Below, piece after piece: positions 56,747-64,000 of a stretch of DNA of 64,000 nucleotides (the first letter of the stretch is position 1; the number at the start of each line of letters is the position of its first letter). The stretch covers positions 135,299,885-135,363,884 of the forward strand of contig NC_061509.1 of assembly GCF_022539505.1 (NCBI RefSeq), written 5' to 3'. This stretch comes from Lolium rigidum (lineage: Eukaryota > Streptophyta > Magnoliopsida > Poales > Poaceae). The translations under genes and the position numbers were made by a program. The notes beneath the pieces are model-generated. The model saw only the letters and a program-made list of their open reading frames with translations. It searched no databases and was not told the origin of the DNA.

Positions 56747-58721
56747 ATGCGGCCTTACTTTGATCCGGAGTACGAGAACTTCAATCAGCGCATCAACCCT
56801 CCACGGTGCGTCTCTAATTTTTACCACTCTAATTAAGCTGCAGAACTTCAATCAGCACATTTTTTAGCACATTTGTTAGAAACTCTGCTGATGCCTGAAC
56901 CTATTCTTAGTAACACAGTGGAATGATTTTGCAGGGTTTGCATTGACAACACCACATGCAGCGATTGTACCTTAGTGAAGGCAAGAACCATTTGAATTCA
57001 TTTTACAAAGAGTCTGGGGAATCATTTCTAATTTGTGTGCGCACCATTAATTTTGTCTGCCTTGTGATCGGTTTCAGGTGGACAGCATGAACAAGAACGG
57101 CATTCTGCTGGAGGTGGTGCAGGTCCTGAGCGATCTTGACCTCACCATTCTGAAAGCGTACATCACCTCCGATGGCGGATGGTTCATGGATGGTAAAACG
57201 CCCTGTTCTACTTTCATACACTACCACCATTGCTGCAGCTTGAATTGTTCATAGAATATTGCAATTTACGCTGTCCATCCCCTACCAATTGATGCAGTGT
57301 TTCATGTGCTGGATAAGAAAGGACAGAAGGTGACAGATGAGAAGACCATCGAGTACATTGAGAAGGTCCGTTGCTGTTCAATTTTCAGTCAATAACATTT
57401 CTGCCAACGCTGTTAGTTTTTCTCTGAAACCGAGTGGAAGCTGAATGAATTGCGTTGTTTGCTCATGCTGACAGGCGCTAGGTCCGGGCAGCAATATTCC
57501 CAGTGCGAAAAAAGGCAGCACGTCGCCGGGGAGGTCGGTGGGGATGCACTCGATCGGCGACCACACCGCCATCGAGCTCAAGGGGCCCGACAGGACGGGC
57601 CTTCTCTCGGAGATCTTCGCCGTCCTGGCGGATCTCGAGTGCAACGTGATGGCCGCCGAGGTGTGGACGCACAAGACCAGGGTGGCCTGCGTGGTGTACG
57701 TCAACGACGTCTCCACGGGCCAGGCCATCGACGACCCGTGCCGGCAGAGCGGGATTGAGGAGCGGCTGAGGCACGTGCTCCGCGGGCACGGCGGGGACGA
57801 CGACGGCGGCCGGGGTGCGCACACCAACTTCGCCGTCGAGTCCACCCACGTCGACCGCCGGCTGCACCAGCTGATGCACGCCGACATGGAGTTCGACGAG
57901 GGCGCGCTGCAGGGCGACGCCGCCGCAGCCGACGGCACCGCGGTGACCGTGGAGCACTGCGAGGAGAAGGCCTACTCGGTGGTGAACGTCAGATGCAGGG
58001 ACCGGCCCAAGCTGCTCTTCGACATCGTCTGCACGCTGACCGATATGCAGTACGTCGTCTTCCATGCCGCGGTCACCTCCGACGGCATCTACGGCATCCA
58101 GGTTCGTACGGCACCCCTTCAGCGCCACACACACCTGTAACAAAATTTCAGCCATGATAACAAGAATGTTGAAACTTTTTTCATTTTTTCTTCATCAGGA
58201 GCTGTACATCCGTCGCAAGGATGGCCGCACTCTGCTGAAAGACGAAGCAGAGAAGGTGATCAAGTACCTCGAAGCGGCCATTTCGAGAAGAGTATCCGAG
58301 GTGGTATAGAGACGCAAAATTCAGTTCAGTTTCCATGCTGTTGTTGTTGTTGTTTCTGACTGACACCTACACGGGCTGCATTGCATTGCAGGGATTCACC
58401 CTTGAGCTGTGTGGGAGGGACAGAGTGGGGCTGCTATCGGACGTGACGAGGGTGCTCCGGGAGCACGGCCTGACGGTGACCAGGGCCGACGTGACGACTG
58501 TAGGGGAGCAGGCCATGAACGTCTTCTACGTGCGCGACGCGTCGGGGCAGCCCGTGGACATGAAGACCATCGAGGGCCTCCGGGGACAGGTCGGGCAGAC
58601 CGTCATGCTCAACGTCAAGACGGTGCCGGATGCCGTCATGGCGCCGGAGCAGGCCGGTGGCAGCATGGCCAAGACCAACTTCTTCTCCTTCGGCGGCCTC
58701 TTCTCCAAACTCCGGGTCTGA
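56747..58721 (+). CDS. ACR-type protein with four ACT domains, 7 coding exons, 448 aa
   Basis: Exons: 56747-56805, 56935-56980, 57078-57192, 57298-57365, 57475-58101, 58199-58300 and 58392-58721. The sum is 1347 nt, or 448 aa, normal for plant ACR (ACT-domain repeat) proteins. ACT1 is at about residues 36-110 (VDSMNKNGILLEVVQVLSDL), ACT2 at 127-200 (ELKGPDRTGLLSEIFAVLAD), ACT3 at 262-335 (VRCRDRPKLLFDIVCTLTDM) and ACT4 at 341-415 (ELCGRDRVGLLSDVTRVLRE). ACT domains bind amino acids; plant ACR proteins are thought to be amino-acid sensors or regulators, with no enzyme domain attached. The intron after 56980 starts with GC, giving a GC-AG intron; the conserved order CTLVK-VDSMN across the junction supports it. 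The gene looks intact. Which ACR paralogue this is cannot be told here. Confidence 0.93.
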
Positions 58722-59239
58722 GTCTGAGCAGTCGATTTCTAGAGCTCCGATTCGAATCTCGAACCATTCTGATCGAGCGAATTATCGTAAAATTACCAGA
58801 ACTAGAGTAGTTCCATATGGCAGCTCTTGTGTATAGTCAGTCAAACCCATAAGAAGCTCTATCTACCAGCGTAGACAAAGTGCTAGACTGGTGGTTCTCT
58901 TCTCTTCGGTGTAGCGCAGATTGCAGACTGCGTGTTCAGGTGCATGGCATCTGGCTATCTGATTATCCTGATCTGCATCGTTTTGCAGAAACATGGTGTC
59001 ATCTGTACAAATTCTGGTCCATCATTGTCTCAGTTAGCTCAACATTTTGGGTTTTTTTTTTGCGAATTAACATTTTGGGTTTCAGTTAGCTCAACATGAC
59101 AAAAGCCCCATATCTGACTGTTTTCTCCATCTCCAACATGAGAATGACAACTGACAAGATCCTCCTCCTCCTCCAAGGATGAATCATCACCATCATCACA
59201 CACATTCTTATCAAACCACTCCATCTACACAAATATTGA
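58722..59239. other. 3' flank of the ACR-type gene
   Basis: This holds the probable 3' UTR. A 50-bp direct duplication places CAGTTAGCTCAACAT at about 59034 and 59084 around a T run. No gene is recognised. Confidence 0.5.
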
Positions 59240-60551
59240 CTAAGTGCTATGTTTAGGCCACGAGATTCCCCTCCTAGCTGCCATCTCCCTCCTCCCTCTT
59301 CCAAGCCCCCCTCCCTCCTCCAAGCCCCCTCCCCCTCCTCCTCCTGGATCGACCGCGCGGTGGTGGCTCGGAGGGCAACAACCCATGGCGGAGGGCTAGG
59401 AGGTGCATCGGGTGGATCCTCCCCGCCCCAAGATGAAGCTCCGGTGGGTGCGCGGTGGTGGCGCTCTTGGCGACGGACGCGGGAGATGGGTTGGCGATGA
59501 GGTGCGGCCCAATCTAGGCAGCACGCTAGCTCAATCGGGCCACGTGGGTCCGATCTAGGTCGTGCGGACCGCGACCGCTGCACATACCTCGTCAGTCCTA
59601 GGGGTGATGGTTGGTTATATGGCAACGGTGGGCATTGTGTTGCTTGTATGTCTCCGGTGCGCCTTCCGTTTTCTACTGCGGTGGAGGTTTTGAACCTCCT
59701 TCGTCGTCGTTGGGCGGTGGATGGCAACGTGGGGGCATGTTCGTCCGCATCGAAGAATAAAGGTGGTGGTCCTAGGGTTCTTCTTGCGTTAGGACGAAGA
59801 TCTACCGGATGTTTGTCCTCCTTGATCTGGTCGGAGTGTCGAGTTCTGGAAGGCTCCGCCAGCGAACTACCTTGGGCGACTCCTTCTTGGAGATTGTTGG
59901 ATCGAATGGCATTCGGCCATGCGTTCCCATGTTTATTTTCGACCGTTTGATTTCAGGAGGGAGCGACGCGAAGCTCTCCTATCTGTTCCATCATGGGACA
60001 CGTATTTTTGATTCCATGGTGAAGTCAGAGACGGAGAATGGCATGGAAGACGAGTTATGAGGACAAACATCGGTGGTTCGAGGCTTTGTGTTGATGGTGA
60101 ACTATCTTGGTATTTCGGGATTCAAAGCAGCGACATGCGTGTGGGAGCGTCACCACAGGAGAAGTTCAATGTCCTACCCTTCAGAGTGAAAATTCAAGGT
60201 CTAGCCTTAACTGGTTGTGTCTGGTAATAACCTTGTTGAAAGTATTGTTTTGAGAGCGACGACTTTCTTTCGATTGAAAACTTAAGATCTTTGATCGAGC
60301 GACGATGACGCTTTTGCACTGCTTCCTTATTAGAGGCGACCCTATTGAAGAACTTGGCCTTCAGGTGTTGTCATGGTGGTGTTTATGCTCCTGCTGTAAG
60401 GACTAGAACAATATAGTGTGATTTTTCCCTTTTTTAGCCTCTTCTTTTTTCGGTTGTGTGCATCCGTACTATCAATAGGGTATGACGTTGTTGAAGAGGC
60501 TAGATGAAATTAGTATCTTCGCAATATTAATACATTCCATTTATAAAAAAA
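59240..60551 (+). mobile_element. R1 non-coding retroposon, copy 2, complete
   Basis: ATCTACACAAATATTGA occurs at 59223-59239 and 60552-60568, a perfect 17-bp target duplication. The 1312-bp insert ends TTTATAAAAAAAA, a poly(A) tail. Its 5' part is GC-rich with CCTCC runs and its 3' part is T-rich. It shares long blocks with copy 1. No open frame shows a LINE or other protein motif, so it appears to be a non-autonomous element moved by LINE machinery. A long 3' UTR of an unseen LINE family is the main alternative. Confidence 0.88.
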
Positions 60552-60568
60552 ATCTACACAAATATTGA

Positions 60569-60690
60569 GCATCCATAGAAAATAAATACACTATTTCCAA
60601 AAAATATAGAAGAACATACCTTGGAGGGAAATGGTGGTAAAATGGACAAAACTGACCCCTTGACGAAACTAATTCATAAAATAAACTCGC
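60569..60690. other. Flank between R1 copy 2 and the Mutator-like remnant
   Basis: No feature recognised. Confidence 0.4.
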
Positions 60691-62074
60691 GGGGAAACTA
60701 TTTCAGCGATCCAACCCTTTTGGGTAGCGTCGATGCCAATGGCGCTATGCTACACATTGTAGTGTTCTAACAGACGCTAGAGGTGGGGCCCACACGTGTT
60801 TATGTAGCGTTGCTTGCATAGGCACCATAATATGGATTGTAGCGCCACTCGCATCGGCGCTACACTCACGTTAGGGTTTTGCTCAGCCCAGCCCGACCGA
60901 CCAACCCACTAGCTCTCATTTCATCTCTAAGGATCAGCCAATCTCAAGGCTGGCGGCTCCCCTCTCTCATCTCAAATCCCGCTCCAAAATTCACTAAATC
61001 TGAAGGTTTTCTCCATTTATTCCCCCACCCACCCAAGAGCCTAGAGTTATTCTCCCCCTTTTCCCTTGATTTTAGCCTATTGGAATCTTCAATTTTGGTT
61101 GGATTTGTCCAAATCTTGGAAATCCTAGCATTTCAAATTATCCCAACGTGCATGGTTGATTCTTGTTGCTTTGGCCCATGGTGACTTGTTATGGTATGAA
61201 GAATTATGTTCTAGATTTGTAGGTTAAGGTTAAGGTTAGATTTTAGGTTAGACCTAGGGTTTGGTTACGTGGCAAGGATTTTGTGTTAGTCTTGCCACAA
61301 ATACTTATTGTTACAGCTACCTATGTGTTCCCGCAATTATTTTATGGATGTCGATAATTGTCCATGTTCATCATGTGGACAAGGATGCTTTTTTAAAGGA
61401 AATATATATGTATAGCCGAACCCGGATAAGCTTGACTTGGTGTTTGAGTGTACTTCTAACTATGTCGAGGTTTTGGAACACTTGAGGATTGATTTGCATT
61501 GGAATGAGCCAAGTCATGTTGCTGAGTTGGAGGGAAGGCATAATGTGGGGTTTGGAATGCAGATCTGTTAGAAGATAATGTGTATCAACTCCAAGCAACG
61601 TTGGGTTGCATACAAGGAGACAGTGGCGGAATCAGAAGACAAGGCTCTCGAGTTGTTTGGTACCAAAAAGGTTGGTGCTACTTTGCACATTGACTTGAAT
61701 CGACATGCCTCCCCGTTCGATGCTAGGAGTCTACCACCCATGACCCAAGAATAAATTAGTGAACATCCCATTATATATCCAACATGAAGCATGGCGAACT
61801 TTGAGCCCCATTTCTAAGAACCAAGATGAAGCATTGGAGAAGGAGAATGATGAGTATGAGTACGATGAGAAAGATCTTGAGTTCAGTGAAAACAATTTTG
61901 GTGATTTGGAGACACATATCATGTGCAAGAGAACATGGGCCATTCCATCCATTATTCCTGATGCTATGCATCGGACTCAGATGATTATGGTTGCGTTGAA
62001 GAAGTTGATCAGGAGGGGTTCATGGTTAGGAAGATGATTTTTTCAAGAAGGTAGTGGATCGGGATCATCGGTGG
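60691..62074 (+). pseudogene. Mutator-like transposon remnant, 5' part
   Basis: The first 180 bp hold repeated GTAGCG/CGCTAC words (GGTAGCGTCGATGCC, GTAGCGCCACTCGC, ATCGGCGCTACAC), which may be the terminal region. Downstream, scattered frames give WVAYKETVAESEDKALELFG, KKVGATLHIDLNRHASP, an acidic stretch (ENDEYEYDEKDLEFSENNFG) and YASDSDDYG. These resemble the N-terminal part of grass MuDR-type transposases. Frames are broken many times and no catalytic region is present, because a gypsy element interrupts at 62075. Assignment to Mutator rests on recalled similarity. Confidence 0.5.
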
Positions 62075-62592
62075 TGTCGGTATTACCCTTCGGGTAACCA
62101 ATATTATGCTACCTCCTACGGCCCAACCAGGTGCCCATGAAGGTCATCCACCGACCAAGGTGGGCCGTTATGTCGGTTCCAAAAAAAGATTCTTGACAAA
62201 CAAGGCAAGAAGACGAAGAACCAGGAAAGTTTAGACGTAGAATTCTTTGTAACCTAGCCGAATTCGGACAGAACTCTCGGGACCTGGCCTGCAATATAAG
62301 GGCCAGGAGAGGGTCTGCCGAGGGACACACAATCACCGCAGCCAGAAACACCGCAAGTCCAGAGCTAGGTCATTAGAAATCTTAGCTTCTCGACGAGATC
62401 ATAGTCTTAGCCTTCGGCTACCCCATTGTAACCCGGTAATTTCGATAATCAAGATCAGACAAGCAGGAAGTAAGGATTTTACCTCATGAAGTTCTCCCCG
62501 TTTGTTTGGTACCCGATGTCTCGTGTCGGCCTGCAGGATTCCGTCAACCCTAAGCCCCAAAAGGTGGGCATTGCCGAGGAGCACCCTCGTTA
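62075..62592 (+). repeat. 5' LTR of the gypsy element
   Basis: It starts TGTCGGTATTACCC and ends CACCCTCGTTA, where CA would be expected in place of TA. A TATA-like AATATAAGGG lies near 62291. TGGCGCCGTCTGTGGGAA follows at 62595, a standard gypsy primer site. Confidence 0.8.
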
Positions 62593-62629
62593 ATTGGCGC
62601 CGTCTGTGGGAAACCTATCGGCACAAGGC

Positions 62630-63110
62630 ATGTCATCGGCACCGGTCACATCAGCAACATTCGTGCTGACTTCACCAACACCTTCAAGTCCAACAAACTC
62701 AGTTTGTTGCGGTTCCTTCGAGTTCACTCCGCGCACTGAAGCATCGCGTCCGATCTCTTCGGAGTTGCATAGCGATATGGATGCAACCTTCGGCGGTGTT
62801 CACTTTATCATTGATTCCGGAGGATTTCTTCGACTTCCAAATTCGACTGCGTCAAGCTTAAGGACTTCGGCTGCAGATACCATTATCCCACCAATCACCT
62901 CAGTGGGCCTGCCTGGGAACAACAACGGGAGAGCCGAAGGATTTTCGGTAGCAGAAAAGAGCAACGGAAAAGGCGAAGGGATCTTCGCCGCGAGGAAGAA
63001 GAACGAGCCGCGAGCCGCCTCCGCCAGTGTGATAAAGGATGTTATAGCACGCAATCGAGTAAGAATCGCAGCCGTACACCTTATTTATCAACCGCGGGGC
63101 AGGTTGTCGC
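62630..63110 (+). pseudogene. Gypsy gag N-terminal fragment
   Basis: The frame starts MSSAPVTSATFVLTSPTPSS after the primer site and runs to about 63100, where the frame shifts. Most of the gag body expected between this start and the C-terminal part at 63121 is missing, so gag is internally deleted. Confidence 0.65.
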
Positions 63111-63999
63111 ACCATGTTATATGCACTCTTATATCGACCCAAAGGATAACATCGAGAAGGCCACACATTTACTCAAAGAATTTCGGCAGATCCTCGACAT
63201 TCAGAAGCTGTGTGAAGAGCTGAGGTTTGATTCAGAAGCAAAAGCTCGTTCTGCGCAAGGAAGAACAACAGCTTACAATTACCCTCAGCAACAACACTAT
63301 GTGCCAGGCGAAGATATCTACATACCAACCGAAGTTTACCCTGCATCTCGAGGACAAGTGAACATGATTCACAAGACTAGCTTTTCGAAGAGGGAGGCCA
63401 AGAAGTTTTCACGAGAAATAAAATTTGCAGAGGTGGCTATGGCAGAAGTAGCATATTATATTGATTGTTCGGATCAAAACATCCTGTTCAGCAGAGCAGA
63501 CCACTCGATAGCCGTTCCAAGGCCCGGTCACGCTGCCCTAGTCCTTGTAGCGCAGATCGGAGGATACAATATGAGCAAAGTGTTCGTGGATGGAGGAAGT
63601 GTCCTAAACCTTTTGTTTGCAAGTACAATAAAAGCAATGGGATTATCAGTCGATATGCTAAAAGAATCTGACACTGGTTTCCATGGCATCATCCCAACCC
63701 GACCCGCTTATCCCCTCGGAAAAATTTCATTGGATGTTGTCTTCGGCACACCCAGCAACTTCAGGAAGGAGAAGCTCGAGTTCGAGGTAGTGGATTGGGA
63801 ATCACAGTACCACGCCATCCTCGGCAGGCTAGCATTCGCCAAGTTCATGGCAGTACCTCATTAAGCATATTTGAAGCTGAAGATGCCAGGCAATAATGGG
63901 ACAGCAATAACTGTTCATGGGAGTTTTTCTCATTCTGATAACTGCGATAAAGATTTCCAGAAGATCGCGTCAAAGTTTGGAGTCAGGGAAGAACTTAAT
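63110..63999 (+). pseudogene. Gypsy gag end and aspartic protease, one premature stop
   Basis: The frame HSYIDPKDNIEKATHLLKEF is the gag C-terminus. A retropepsin-like domain follows, with the active-site region SKVFVDGGSVLNLLFASTI; VDGGS replaces the DTG/DSG triad in this clade. Then come FGTPSNFRKEKLEFEVVDWE and YHAILGRLAFAKFM. A TAA at 63862-63864 follows AVPH, where the family usually has tyrosine; the frame continues as AYLKLKMPG up to the window end. One base change would account for the stop. Reverse transcriptase lies outside the window. Confidence 0.85.
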
Positions 64000-64000
64000 G

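Larger units (their letters stand above)
62075..64000 (+). mobile_element. Ty3/gypsy retrotransposon, 5' part, runs off the window
   Basis: The order is 5' LTR, primer site, gag, protease, as in gypsy elements. The 3' half lies beyond 64000, so the second LTR and target duplication cannot be checked. The left junction cuts a Mutator-like remnant. Confidence 0.85.

Overview
This window is plant nuclear DNA from a grass, most likely a Triticeae species (wheat, barley, Aegilops or a relative). The evidence is: spliced plant genes with GT-AG introns; an LTR retrotransposon whose 1.76 kb LTR starts TGAAGGAGATATGCCC as in the BARE/WIS/Angela group; Stowaway MITEs with CTCCCTC-type ends; grass LINEs; and deep transposon nesting around sparse genes. 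One 100-N assembly gap lies at 2616-2715.

Four genes look intact. A UVR8-type UV-B photoreceptor (3711-7154, +, 12 exons, 440 aa) keeps its tryptophan triad and its C-terminal VP motif. A single-exon, 212-aa WEB-family-like coiled-coil protein (7972-8610, -) is convergent with it. A 186-aa plant protein of unknown function lies at 21590-22150 (+). A four-ACT-domain ACR-type protein (56747-58721, +, 7 coding exons, 448 aa) uses one GC-AG intron. Diverged tandem duplications lie upstream of both UVR8 and the ACR gene.

The rest is mobile DNA. 0-2.7 kb: LTR-like sequence rich in GCGGTACTACCGC palindromes, then a dead Ty1/copia 3' half. 9.1-14.7 kb: a near full-length LINE inserted in a Stowaway MITE end. 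14.8-21.0 kb: a minus-strand copia element carrying a 1.8 kb non-autonomous copia with 133-bp LTRs. 24.6-29.0 kb: a non-coding retroposon (called R1 here) split by a young 5'-truncated LINE; a second R1 copy with a perfect 17-bp target duplication sits at 59.2-60.6 kb. 29.2-31.5 kb: a PIF/Harbinger-like element with only a Myb-like ORF. 31.7-32.5 kb: an inverted-repeat element. 33.0-34.2 kb: a Harbinger-like element carrying a piece of an alpha/beta-hydrolase gene.

34.5-45.0 kb is a nested stack confirmed by target duplications: a small non-coding LTR element (CAATC) holds an Angela-like element (GGTTT), which holds a gypsy-type LTR. A solo LTR (CTTGG) lies just outside. 47-51.2 kb is a diverged array of about 0.5-0.8 kb repeats. 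52-53.5 kb holds several MITEs. 60.7-62.1 kb is a decayed Mutator-like fragment cut by a Ty3/gypsy element that runs off the window end.

All calls come from reading the sequence; no database search was run. Family names rest on recognised protein motifs and terminal sequences.
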